Part shown: positions 44,329 through 52,838 of the stretch, in pieces | Position numbering within the stretch: the first letter of the stretch is position 1 | Layout of the letters: each line of letters opens with the position of its first letter | From: Motiliproteus sp041586615 | Lineage (GTDB): Bacteria; Pseudomonadota; Gammaproteobacteria; Pseudomonadales; Balneatricaceae | Assembly: GCA_041586615.1 (NCBI GenBank) | Contig: JBFGZS010000001.1 | Coordinates: forward strand, 107,384 to 171,383 | Direction: 5' to 3' | DNA: 64,000 nucleotides | Translations under genes and position numbers: made by a program | Notes under the pieces: generated by a model | The model's input: only the letters and a program-made list of their open reading frames with translations | Databases searched by the model: none | Told to the model about the DNA's origin: nothing

Positions 44329-45005
44329 CAGAACGACTCCCATCGGGTATCGTTCAACCACCAGCTCTGCCCGGTAAGGCGATCGATCCGGGCGGCCACA
44401 TAGCCTTTTATATCGCCGGCGGCGGCTTGCAGAACCACATCATAGCGCGAAGTTGGCGGCGGCGTCCTGTCCGCAACTTCGACCCATTTACCGTTCAAGA
44501 CCCGCCAGGTCTGCCCGCTGCTTTCTTCGTAGCGAAACAGAATCCAGTCTTTCTTCGCACTATAGGCGCTGACCATACGAAAGCCGGTCTCGGCCGGCAC
44601 GGCCGCGCCCTGCGCCGATAATGTCGACTTGATCTGCTCCAGCTCCGTCAGCGACTGCTCAAGACGGTAACCCAGTTCTGCGAGAGGATCGGCCTCGGAT
44701 GCCGTTTGGTCTGTGAGTAACTGGCTTAGCGATAACTGCAACCGCTGCAGGGCCAGCAGCTCTTGCTGGCTACGTTGATCCAGCGCCTGACTTTGCTGCT
44801 GGATACGCATGATCTGCTCCTGCACCAGCGTAATACGCTGTTCAAGCTGATCAAAGCGGGTATCGTTATCGTCAAACCGGCTATTCAGGGTTGCCAAGGG
44901 GTCTGGGCCGGCTGTCACTGGCTGAACAGGCGCGGCGGCGGGCATAGGCTGCATCTGACAACCCGCCAGAACAACACACCACAAGATCAGTACTATTTTT
45001 AGCAT
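44328..45005 (-). CDS. Coiled-coil lipoprotein, unknown
   Basis: A 225-residue lipoprotein (lipobox VVLAGC, Cys about 16), with a Pro/Ala/Gln-rich spacer, a long coiled coil (about 45-120, heptads rich in Gln, Leu, Asp) and a C-terminal domain (about 140-225) containing aromatic repeats: DWILFRYEESSGQTWRVLNGKWVEV and RIDRLTGQSWWLNDTRWESF are similar to each other, each ending G-(Q)-(S/T)-W-x(4-6)-W. AAGGG precedes the ATG. It is coupled to epmC by a 1-nt overlap; this pairing is odd functionally. Repeat copy C lies 13 bp upstream. Confidence 0.78.
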   Translation of the reverse strand: MLKIVLILWCVVLAGCQMQPMPAAAPVQPVTAGPDPLATLNSRFDDNDTRFDQLEQRITLVQEQIMRIQQQSQALDQRSQQELLALQRLQLSLSQLLTDQTASEADPLAELGYRLEQSLTELEQIKSTLSAQGAAVPAETGFRMVSAYSAKKDWILFRYEESSGQTWRVLNGKWVEVADRTPPPTSRYDVVLQAAAGDIKGYVAARIDRLTGQSWWLNDTRWESF

Positions 45006-45017
45006 AGTGATACCCTT

Positions 45018-45114
45018 ATTAACCTGGCGTGGCTTTGTGCCACGGCGATTCATCCATGAACCGCCTATCAAGGCAACATTTTTTGCGCGGTATTAAGTTG
45101 CCGCCTTAATATCA
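45018..45114 (-). repeat. Dispersed structured repeat, copy C
   Basis: Reverse-orientation copy. It lies 56 bp after the ttcA stop, in the same orientation as ttcA, and ends 13 bp before the lipoprotein start, so any ttcA read-through crosses it. It keeps CGTGGC-ACAAA-GCCACG and the TTCAT-GG-ATGAA palindrome; its first stem is GGCAAC-based. It shares the 3' flank CAGGTTAATA with copy D. Confidence 0.9.
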
Positions 45115-45170
45115 ACCAATCACGTGAGCCTCAGCGCGCAGGACAACAACAGGCTGCCCTGCCTAACGCA

Positions 45171-46019
45171 TCAGAGTTCGAGAATATCCAAGAGCTCATG
45201 CTGCATGACGCCAGCCTTGTCACGGTTTAGCGCTAACCCTTGGAAGTCGAACAGGTCCCGGTCAGCCAAGTGAGAGGGAACCACCCGCTTCAGGCTGCTG
45301 AACATGACATCGATACGCCCCGGAAACTTGTGCTCCCAGTCCTGCAGCATCTCCTTGATAACCTGGCGTTGCAGGTTTTCCTGCGAACCGCATAAGTTGC
45401 ACGGGATGATCGGGAATTCACGCAGCTGCGCATAAATTTCAATATCCTGCTCCCGGCAATACGCCAGGGGCCGAATCACAATGTTTTTGCCATCGTCACT
45501 GCGCAACTTGGGCGGCATGGCTTTCAACTTACCCCCGTAGAACATATTCAGAAAAAACGTTTCCAAAATATCATCACGGTGATGGCCAAGGGCAATCTTG
45601 GTAGCACCGATCTCTTCGGCAAACCGGTACAGAGTACCGCGACGCATCCGGGAACAGAGCCCGCACGTCGTCTTGCCTTCGGGGATGACCTCTTTGACGA
45701 CCGAATAGGTGTCGCGTTCAACAATGTGAAACGGTACGTCCAGCTCGGTCAGGTAGGCAGGCAGAATATGCTCAGGAAACCCCGGCTGCTTCTGGTCCAG
45801 GTTAACGGCGACCACCTCGAAGTTAATCGGGGCACTTTTCTGCAGATTCATCAGGATATCCAGCATGGCGTAGGAATCTTTGCCCCCGGAGAGGCACACC
45901 ATGACACGATCACCCTCTTCGATCATGGAAAAGTCCTCAATCGCCCGCCCCACATCACGACGTAAGCGCTTTTGTAGCTTGTTAATCCGGGTTTTATCGG
46001 TGGTGGTGGATACTGTCAT
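45171..46019 (-). CDS. ttcA: tRNA 2-thiocytidine(32) synthetase TtcA
   Basis: A 282-residue ATP-dependent enzyme that thiolates cytidine 32 of certain tRNAs using a 4Fe-4S cluster. PP-loop SGGKDSYAML (about 45-54), the cluster-binding CxxC in TTCGLCSRMRRG (about 127) and the second CxxC in PCNLCGSQ (about 218) are all present. The length is normal (E. coli 311, with a longer tail). It starts at the ATG 46019. The gap upstream to 46257 shows a GCGCG...CGCGC stem near 46073 but no clear promoter. Confidence 0.95.
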   Translation of the reverse strand: MTVSTTTDKTRINKLQKRLRRDVGRAIEDFSMIEEGDRVMVCLSGGKDSYAMLDILMNLQKSAPINFEVVAVNLDQKQPGFPEHILPAYLTELDVPFHIVERDTYSVVKEVIPEGKTTCGLCSRMRRGTLYRFAEEIGATKIALGHHRDDILETFFLNMFYGGKLKAMPPKLRSDDGKNIVIRPLAYCREQDIEIYAQLREFPIIPCNLCGSQENLQRQVIKEMLQDWEHKFPGRIDVMFSSLKRVVPSHLADRDLFDFQGLALNRDKAGVMQHELLDILEL

Positions 46020-46257
46020 GACGGGACCTGCTGACTACTAGCGAAGAGAAACGGATACGGGGTAAAACCCAGGCGCGAAATTTTACGCGCAAACAGGCCG
46101 CGTCACCAGCATTGCCGCGCGTGAAAGATCAACGATTGCCGCGCCCTTGCCGACGACAGGCCTGCGCAAGCGCCAACGGACGCGGCTAAGGGTCAGCATA
46201 GCCTGTGTTCAAGACGGCACAGGAAACACGGCTATCGCAAAGAAGAGAGCACTGATT

Positions 46258-46350
46258 AAGTGCGACAACGTAATACCGAGCAAAACATATCACCTTAATA
46301 GGCGGTTCATGGATGAATCGCCGTGGCAAAAAGCCACATCAGGTTAATAT
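46258..46350 (+). repeat. Dispersed structured repeat, copy D
   Basis: Plus-orientation copy whose 3' end overlaps the stop codon of the convergent outer-membrane protein gene (46344-46346). The first stem is partly lost (CACCTT for GCCGCCTT), while GGCGGTTCAT-GG-ATGAATCGCC and CGTGGC-AAAAA-GCCAC are kept. Confidence 0.9.
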
Positions 46351-46916
46351 GGGCTAAAACGGTAACCCAACACCAGTCCCAGACTGTTGCCATTGACGCG
46401 TTGGGTAGCGACGGCATACTCGATCGCCGTGTATTTGAGCCCCAGATACGCGTGCTCCCAACCGGTATAGTCCCACTCAAGCACAACACCCGCGGCGTCA
46501 TCGTAGGCCAAACGGCCGCTGGCAGCACCGCGGCCTTCGAGTACCGGATTCAGATGGAAGGTGACACCCAGGCCAACCCGTGACCGCTGCGCGTTAAAAA
46601 ACACCTTGGCTTCGAGGGGAAAGCGGCTCCAATCAATACGGCCGTTACTCGCATCGATACTATCGAAACGGTAACCGAGACTGAGTTGCATATCGACGCT
46701 ATCCGAGACCGGCAGCAGGAGCCCGGCGGAAAGATCGATCAGGCCACCCGCGTCGATCGACTGCGACGGTCCGTTCACAAACTGAACGTCCACCAGCTCA
46801 TCGCCTCCCGCATACAAGCCCACTTCGACAACCGGCGTCACCGCCTGAGCGAACGACGATGCTAGTGCCGTACAAAGCAGGATAGCCGAACGACCTAACT
46901 GCAAAGACTTCAACAT
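46344..46916 (-). CDS. Outer-membrane beta-barrel protein, YfaZ-like
   Basis: A 190-residue protein with a signal peptide (cleavage after SSFAQA, about residue 25) and alternating strands throughout (SAGLLLPVSDSVDMQLSLGYRFD, RVGLGVTFHLNPVLEG, AYLGLKYTAIEY), ending GLVLGYRFSPY with an aromatic last residue. The size fits an eight-stranded barrel of the YfaZ type; the family call is tentative. Its stop codon lies in the edge of repeat copy D. Confidence 0.72.
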   Translation of the reverse strand: MLKSLQLGRSAILLCTALASSFAQAVTPVVEVGLYAGGDELVDVQFVNGPSQSIDAGGLIDLSAGLLLPVSDSVDMQLSLGYRFDSIDASNGRIDWSRFPLEAKVFFNAQRSRVGLGVTFHLNPVLEGRGAASGRLAYDDAAGVVLEWDYTGWEHAYLGLKYTAIEYAVATQRVNGNSLGLVLGYRFSPY

Positions 46917-47003
46917 CGGTGCATCCTTTCAATATTGACGTGGATTTCTTCCCAACAGCCCCAGCCTCTTGCACAGGTTACGACTAGTTGATGCCTGGCC
47001 TCG

Positions 47004-47933
47004 TTAACCGGTTCCCGTTAAATCGGCCGTACGCGCCCTGAGCGGCGGCGCCTGCGGCTCCCGCTGCCCGACCCAGACCCCCAACAACACCAGTCCCGAG
47101 CAGAACAGCTGAAGCGGTGACAAACTCTCCCCCAACAGCGCAAACGCAAACACCAGGGTGAACACCGGGATCAGGTTCACAAACCCGGCGGCATGACTGG
47201 CGGGAATGCGTGACACCCCGTAATTAAACAGACCGTACGCACCAATATTGATCAACGTGCCTAAAAACACAATAGCCCCCACCCCCTGGGCGTTGAATTC
47301 AGACGGCAACACCGTTTGCGGCAAAAACAAAAACGGGAAGAAAAACAAACTGCCGATCATCGTCTGTACCGCTGTCAGCATCCAGGGTGAATAGCGCGCC
47401 GACAGATGCTTCAGACACAGGGTATAAACCATGGCGCAGACCATGGCCATAAATTCCTGAAAATTACCCAGCATGGGATTCGGCGCGCCCTCTTCCGCGA
47501 CCGATGCCAGGCTCAGCAGGAAGGCCCCCGCAATCGCCAGCGCAAAACCCAGTAGCATATTACGGTGGATACGTTCCCTAAAAGCCACAAAGGCACCCAA
47601 TGACACCAGTAACGGCAACAAACTGGTGATCATTCCGGCCTGAGACGCGCTGGTATTCTGTAACGCCGCCGCCTCGAACAGAAAATACAGGCAAGGCTCA
47701 CCGGCCGCCATCAACAGCAGGTAACGCATATCGCCCCGGCGGTATTCAAACCGCCAGATGCGCTTCATAACAAAAGCAAAACAGCACGTGGCGATCAACA
47801 TGCGTGCAAAGATCACCACCATCGGGTCATACACGGCAAACGCCAGCTTCAGTGCAATAAACGAGCTACCCCACAACATCATTGCGCCAATCAGCGCCAC
47901 GGCCGGGATACGGTTAGTCTTGGATAACGACAT
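47004..47933 (-). CDS. EamA/DMT-superfamily transporter
   Basis: A 309-residue inner-membrane protein with about ten membrane helices in two EamA halves (first half about 10-140, second about 160-295). Typical segments: GAMMLWGSSFIALKLA at the start, AALQNTSASQAGMITSLLPL, and FNYGVSRIPASHAAGFVNLIPVF in the second half. It probably exports metabolites or amino acids; the substrate is unknown. AAGGA precedes the ATG at 47933; the longer open frame to 48047 runs through direct repeats and is unlikely. Confidence 0.88.
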   Translation of the reverse strand: MSLSKTNRIPAVALIGAMMLWGSSFIALKLAFAVYDPMVVIFARMLIATCCFAFVMKRIWRFEYRRGDMRYLLLMAAGEPCLYFLFEAAALQNTSASQAGMITSLLPLLVSLGAFVAFRERIHRNMLLGFALAIAGAFLLSLASVAEEGAPNPMLGNFQEFMAMVCAMVYTLCLKHLSARYSPWMLTAVQTMIGSLFFFPFLFLPQTVLPSEFNAQGVGAIVFLGTLINIGAYGLFNYGVSRIPASHAAGFVNLIPVFTLVFAFALLGESLSPLQLFCSGLVLLGVWVGQREPQAPPLRARTADLTGTG

Positions 47934-47964
47934 GCAAGTTCCTTGGATCGGCGACAACGCCTTT

Positions 47965-48000
47965 ATTAACGACCGCATTAACGACCGCATTAACGACCGC
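47965..48000. repeat. 12-bp direct repeat x3
   Basis: Three exact ATTAACGACCGC units immediately upstream of the DMT gene, abutting the palindrome at 47998-48016. Confidence 0.85.
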
Positions 48001-48016
48001 CATTTTAAAAATGGCG
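47998..48016. promoter_or_regulatory. Perfect palindrome upstream of the DMT gene
   Basis: CGCCATTTT-A-AAAATGGCG, a 19-bp perfect palindrome 65-83 bp before the start codon; size and symmetry fit an operator for a dimeric regulator. Confidence 0.4.
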
Positions 48017-48117
48017 CCATTGTCAAAGATCCGTCGATACCTTTCAAGCGTAGTCTTCGGGGTCGTACAACGCGGCACGTTGACGGCGATTATCGTTGAT
48101 ACCAGGTTGGTTCAAGT

Positions 48118-48222
48118 GATGTGATTAAGGCAGCAACGTCATACCGAGTAAAAAATATCGCCGTGATCGGCGGTTCATGAATGAACCGCCGTGGCATAAG
48201 CCACGTGGGACAAGGACGGGCA
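48118..48222 (+). repeat. Dispersed structured repeat, copy E
   Basis: Plus-orientation copy, 53 bp beyond the stop of the convergent cyclase gene (48276). It has CGTGGC-ATAA-GCCACG, GGCGGTTCAT-GA-ATGAACCGCC, and the 3' extension GGGACAAGGACGG shared with copy B. Confidence 0.9.
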
Positions 48223-48275
48223 TGTGCCGCTTATCGACACTCCCATTATCGACCGCCCCATGATCGACCGCCCAC

Positions 48276-50459
48276 TTATTTACTGACCAATGTATGAACG
48301 CCGTCCCAGTGCTCCCCGGGAGGCTGCTGTTTAAACGCCTGGATGCGTTCTCGATACAACGGATAAGGATGAGGGCCCAACGGGCTTTCCTCCAGGGCGC
48401 GGAATAAACGCTCCGCGTCGTCCCAGGCCTGCTGCTGATAACAGGTCATCGCGTGATGGTGACTGTCGAGCCATGCCAGCCGGTCCGAATCGCTCGCCAC
48501 CAGGGGTTCATAAATCGCCACGGCTTCCTGCTTCCCCTTTACCCGGACCCGATCCAGCAGCCGAAACGGATGATCGGCCACCTGTGCCACCAGCCCCTCG
48601 CTGACCACCAGCTCCACGCCGTAATACTTGGTTAGCCCCTCCAGCCGCGACCCCAGGTTCACCGCATCGCCCAAGACGGTGTACGCCATGCGAAAACGCG
48701 AGCCCATGTTACCGACGCTCATCTCGCCGCTGTTCAAGCCGATGCCGATGGTGACCGGCGGCAATCCCTCGGCCACCAGCTCCCGATTCAACGCCGGCAG
48801 GTGCGCCAGCATCGCCAGTGCCCCCTGCAGTGCGTGGCGGGCATGCTGGGGATCGGACAGGGGGGCACCCCAGAATGCCATCACCGCATCGCCGATATAT
48901 TTATCGATGGTGCCGCGATACTCATGTATCACTTCGGTCATGGGGGAAAGATAAATATTCATCAGTCGCGTCAACTGACGCGGCGTCAGTTTCTCCGACA
49001 GCGTGGTAAAACCGCGAATATCCGAAAATAATACCGTCATCTGACGGCTCTCACCACGCATACCGAAATCACTGCGTTCGCGCTGCATCTCATCCACCAA
49101 TGCCGGCGGCACATACTGGCCAAACAGGTTATTCAGCCGCTGATGGCGGCGTGTTTCGATGGCGTAACCCAACAGTTGCTGCAAGACATACAAGACCAGC
49201 AACACCAGTAACGGCGGCGCGAGCGGCAGCACATGCCCCGCCTGCTGCCACAGCATCAGGTTGCCCGCCACGACCAACGCCCCCAACAGCCCCGCGACCA
49301 GTAGCGACCAAAAAGCACCGAGGTAGGTCGGCACAAAGACCATCAACAGGCCGATGATCAGGCATTGCAGCAGATTGGCTCCGCGCATGTAATCCGGGCG
49401 ACTGAGCAGGGTTTCATCGAGCATGGCCGCGATCAGGTTGGCGTGCACTTCGACCCCGGCGTAGGCGTTCTGCACGGGCGTAGCCCGCAAGTCCAACAGA
49501 CCCGCCGCGCTGGTGCCCACCAGCACGATAGCCCCTTCCAGCGTCTGAGCCGATGCGCTGCCGTCCAGTACGTGCCGGGCCGATACGTAGGGAAAACTAC
49601 CCTGACGTCCCCGGTAAGGCACCAGCACCGCACCTTGCGGGTCCACGGGAATCTTCAAGCCGTCCAGATCCACATACTCCAGCGTGCCCTGCGTATCGGC
49701 GGCGTGCAGTGACAGAGCCTGGCTGCCAAACAGGCTCTGCATCACCGCTAACGACAACGACGGGTACAACCGCCCCTCATAACGCTGCAACATCGGCACA
49801 CGTCGATACACCCCGTCGCTATCGATCAGGGGGTTATCAAAAAAACCGCCGCCCGCGGCATACTGCTGCAACAACGCCAGGTTGGCGCTGTAGCCCGGTG
49901 CCGTGCGAATCTGTTCGATAAGGCCGCCGGTTTCCGGCACCGCCAAGGGTTCAGGTAGCGCCCCGGTGCGCAAGCTCTGTTGGTTGCCGAAGGCGTAGCC
50001 TAACACCACCGGCAGCGCTTCGAAGCTGCGCGCCAGCCGCAGGTCCGGGTCCAGCTCGGCCAACATGCGCGCCAGCGGTTCCGCCAGCAACGGATAGTGG
50101 TTCTGCATATGTGACTGAATGCGGGCCAAGCCTGCCAGACGGTCCGACTCCGCAAACACCATGTCAAAACCAAGAATCGAGATGCCGTAGCGGTTGAATA
50201 GCTGCTCGACCAGGGTCGCCAGACGCTCGCGCGGCCAGGGCCAGCGGCCTTCCTTGCCCAGGCTGGCTTCGTCGATATCGACGATAACGATGCGCGGATC
50301 CAGATCCGATTGCAGATTCAGGCGCATGCGCCAGTCATACAGCTGCTGCTCGGGGCGCTGCAGAAAACTGCTATCGGGTGCCAGCCCCGGGCCCGCCAGC
50401 AGAACCAACAGGGCCAGCGCGGCCAAGACTATACGCAGCGGTCGGGGGCTTAACCTCAT
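48276..50459 (-). CDS. CHASE2-domain adenylate/guanylate cyclase
   Basis: A 727-residue membrane protein: TM1 about 8-25, a large extracytoplasmic CHASE2 sensor (about 35-310; WPWPRERLATLVEQLFNRYG, FDMVFAE, VLVGTSAAGLLD), three membrane helices (about 335-425), and a class III cyclase domain (about 450-640). Metal-binding Asp residues are in FSDIRGFT (about 476) and GDAVMAFWG; the Lys in DKYIGD and the Asn/Arg in GDAVNLGSRLEGL complete the active site, so it should be active, most likely making cAMP. Its start overlaps the ATPase gene's stop by 4 nt. CHASE2 cyclases are often encoded beside FecR-domain proteins, as here. Confidence 0.92.
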   Translation of the reverse strand: MRLSPRPLRIVLAALALLVLLAGPGLAPDSSFLQRPEQQLYDWRMRLNLQSDLDPRIVIVDIDEASLGKEGRWPWPRERLATLVEQLFNRYGISILGFDMVFAESDRLAGLARIQSHMQNHYPLLAEPLARMLAELDPDLRLARSFEALPVVLGYAFGNQQSLRTGALPEPLAVPETGGLIEQIRTAPGYSANLALLQQYAAGGGFFDNPLIDSDGVYRRVPMLQRYEGRLYPSLSLAVMQSLFGSQALSLHAADTQGTLEYVDLDGLKIPVDPQGAVLVPYRGRQGSFPYVSARHVLDGSASAQTLEGAIVLVGTSAAGLLDLRATPVQNAYAGVEVHANLIAAMLDETLLSRPDYMRGANLLQCLIIGLLMVFVPTYLGAFWSLLVAGLLGALVVAGNLMLWQQAGHVLPLAPPLLVLLVLYVLQQLLGYAIETRRHQRLNNLFGQYVPPALVDEMQRERSDFGMRGESRQMTVLFSDIRGFTTLSEKLTPRQLTRLMNIYLSPMTEVIHEYRGTIDKYIGDAVMAFWGAPLSDPQHARHALQGALAMLAHLPALNRELVAEGLPPVTIGIGLNSGEMSVGNMGSRFRMAYTVLGDAVNLGSRLEGLTKYYGVELVVSEGLVAQVADHPFRLLDRVRVKGKQEAVAIYEPLVASDSDRLAWLDSHHHAMTCYQQQAWDDAERLFRALEESPLGPHPYPLYRERIQAFKQQPPGEHWDGVHTLVSK

Positions 50460-52708
50460 TCGCTGCTGGTAATCTGATGCAGCTGTTTGAAATCGATATC
50501 GCCCTTGATAATTTTAACGATGCCATCCTGCAGCAGCGTCCGCATACCATCACGCATCGCCTGCTCCTTGAGTTTTCCCGCCGTCGCGCTGCTGTAGATC
50601 AGTTCGCGCAGCGCCGGGGTCACGCGCAGCAGTTCGTGCACCCCGGTTCGCCCCCGGTAGCCGGTCATATTACAGCGCTCGCAACCCACCGGACGGTGGA
50701 GGACGGTGCCCTGCTCGGCCAGCCCCAGTTCGCCAGCCCAGGCTTCACCGTACTGGCGTAGCATATAGGCGGTCTCATCAGCGTCGGCGGGGTAACGCTC
50801 TTTGCATTGCGGGCACAGCGTCCGTACCAGCCGCTGGGCCAGAATACCCAGGCATGCATCGGAGAAGTTAACCGGGTCGATCCCCAGATCCAGTAGCCGG
50901 GTCACGGTTTCCGACGCCGAATTAGTGTGCAGCGTCGACAGAACCAGGTGACCGGTTAGGGACGCCTCGACACCGATGTGCGCCGTTTCGCGGTCACGCA
51001 TCTCACCGATCAGGATAATATCGGGATCGGCACGCAAAAAGGCCCGCAGTGCCGCAGCGAAGTCGAAGCCGATTTTGGGTTGCACCTGCACCTGTTGCAG
51101 ACCCGGCTGGGTGATTTCGACCGGGTCTTCCGCAGTCCAGATTTTCTTTTCCGGCGTATTCAAGCGGCCGAGTATGGCGTGCAGCGTGCTGGTTTTACCC
51201 GAACCGGTAGGGCCAACGACCAAGAAGACCCCATGGGGGCGGGTCAGGATCGCCTCCACCTGCTCCGCAACCCGGGGCGATAAATTCAGCTGTTCAAAAC
51301 GCAAGGCATCACCGGTAGACAGCAGTCGCATCACCACCGATTCATGGTTGACGGTCGGGACCGTGGCAACCCGCACTTCCAGCAGCTGGCCCTGGATGCG
51401 GATGCCAAATTTTCCATCCTGCGGTTTACGCTTCTCGGAGATATCCAGTCCGGACTGAATCTTGATGCGCGAGACCGCCGCCGGTACATGACTGGCGGGA
51501 ATCTGAATGATCTCCTGACATACGCCATCGATGCGCATCCGCACCCGTGCCGGTTCTTTGCCTTTACCCGGTTCAAGGTGGATATCCGACGCGCCCAACC
51601 GCTTGGCATCCATCAGCACCCGGTTGACCAGCCGGACCACGGCCGGCGCATCATCGGAGACGGCGTCATCGTTGCCATGTTCCTCTTCCACGCCGTGATC
51701 ATCCAGCTCGTCGACAATACTGTCGAGATTGCCGCCGTCACCGCCCAGCAGGCTGCTGCCCCCCAAGTATTGCTGAATATCCTCGGCGATACCGACACAA
51801 ATATCGTAAGCCTGCCCCTTCAGTGTCGCTTCGATCTCCATCAACCGGTGTGCGTCGTTGGGATCGTCGATCAGAATGATCACCTGCCCCTGCGCACCTT
51901 CCAGCAAGGCAACATTATTCTTACGCAGATAGGAGGTATTGATCTTTTTTTCCAGCGGATGCGCATGGTAGTGATCGGGGTCGAACGCGATAAAGGGCAC
52001 TTGATAAAAGCGCTCCAGGGATTCACCGATCTGCGCCTTACTCAGCATCGCATCGCGCTTCAGCAAGGCGCTGGCGGAGATGTCCCGACTGGCATGGCGG
52101 GTGATTTTTTCCAGCTGCTGCTCCGTAATGACCCCGGTTTTGAGCAGATAATCGAAGGGGCCTTCCATCACATCGAAATCGTAGCGAAACTTTTGGCCGA
52201 TAAACTCCGCCAGTTCCCGGGCCCGTTTCAGGTCCTGGGCGCTGAATGCGCCGCCGTCGCGGCGGTTGATAATCTGCAACACCCCCAGCAGGACCTGTTT
52301 ATGCTCGATGGGTACGACCACCATACTGCGGGAACGGAAACCGCTTTTGCGATCGAAGCTGGCGTCGAAGCTCAGTTTAGGGTGCAGTTTCTTCAGTCCC
52401 TCGCTGTCGTACACATCTTTTAGCAATAAACCCTTACGACTCAGGGCCGAAAAACCGGCTAACGAACGGGCGCTGATCGGCAGCGTAATTTCCCGCAGTT
52501 CGTTACCGGTCTTGAAACGACAGAAAATTTCCCGGTTACCCCGGTGACGTTGGTAGACACTGATACGTTCGGCTGCAAACAGATCCAGCATCGCGCGCTC
52601 CAGCTGTTCAAACGCGCTGGTAAAGGTCTTGGCTTCGTGGAGCTTGCGTAGCAGCTGTGTCAGTTGTTCGTAGAAATCGTCGTTCTTGTGTGGCGGTGCC
52701 GTGTGCAT
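50456..52708 (-). CDS. GAF-GspE/PilB-type secretion ATPase (orphan)
   Basis: A 750-residue cytoplasmic protein. The N-terminal GAF domain (about 15-150; ISVYQRHRGNREIFCRFKTG, SMVVVPIEH, LGVLQIINR) is not part of ordinary GspE or PilB. A T2SSE-N/MshEN-like region follows (about 170-275), then the AAA ATPase (about 360-735) with Walker A GPTGSGKTST (about 497), Walker B IILIGEMRDRET (about 566), and the tetracysteine zinc motif CPQC...CERC. GspE/PilB ATPases power type II secretion or type IV pili, but no other such component is encoded in the window; GAF suggests cyclic-nucleotide or small-ligand control. The start is placed at the ATG 52708, where the ribosome binding site is weak. Confidence 0.9.
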   Translation of the reverse strand: MHTAPPHKNDDFYEQLTQLLRKLHEAKTFTSAFEQLERAMLDLFAAERISVYQRHRGNREIFCRFKTGNELREITLPISARSLAGFSALSRKGLLLKDVYDSEGLKKLHPKLSFDASFDRKSGFRSRSMVVVPIEHKQVLLGVLQIINRRDGGAFSAQDLKRARELAEFIGQKFRYDFDVMEGPFDYLLKTGVITEQQLEKITRHASRDISASALLKRDAMLSKAQIGESLERFYQVPFIAFDPDHYHAHPLEKKINTSYLRKNNVALLEGAQGQVIILIDDPNDAHRLMEIEATLKGQAYDICVGIAEDIQQYLGGSSLLGGDGGNLDSIVDELDDHGVEEEHGNDDAVSDDAPAVVRLVNRVLMDAKRLGASDIHLEPGKGKEPARVRMRIDGVCQEIIQIPASHVPAAVSRIKIQSGLDISEKRKPQDGKFGIRIQGQLLEVRVATVPTVNHESVVMRLLSTGDALRFEQLNLSPRVAEQVEAILTRPHGVFLVVGPTGSGKTSTLHAILGRLNTPEKKIWTAEDPVEITQPGLQQVQVQPKIGFDFAAALRAFLRADPDIILIGEMRDRETAHIGVEASLTGHLVLSTLHTNSASETVTRLLDLGIDPVNFSDACLGILAQRLVRTLCPQCKERYPADADETAYMLRQYGEAWAGELGLAEQGTVLHRPVGCERCNMTGYRGRTGVHELLRVTPALRELIYSSATAGKLKEQAMRDGMRTLLQDGIVKIIKGDIDFKQLHQITSSE

Positions 52709-52838
52709 AAATTGCGTTTCTCGATCGTCAGGCCGTTTCACCGACTGTAACCCAAGCGCCGTAAAGATCAAGCGACGACATGCGCTCCAGTCAACACGCC
52801 CGTCGCCGCTCTAATCGCCGCGCCAATCAACAGCCAAA

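Noticed and set aside
51344..52423. 359-codon plus-strand frame antisense to the GAF-GspE ATPase
   Set aside because: The minus-strand protein has intact Walker and zinc motifs; the antisense frame has no recognisable domain.
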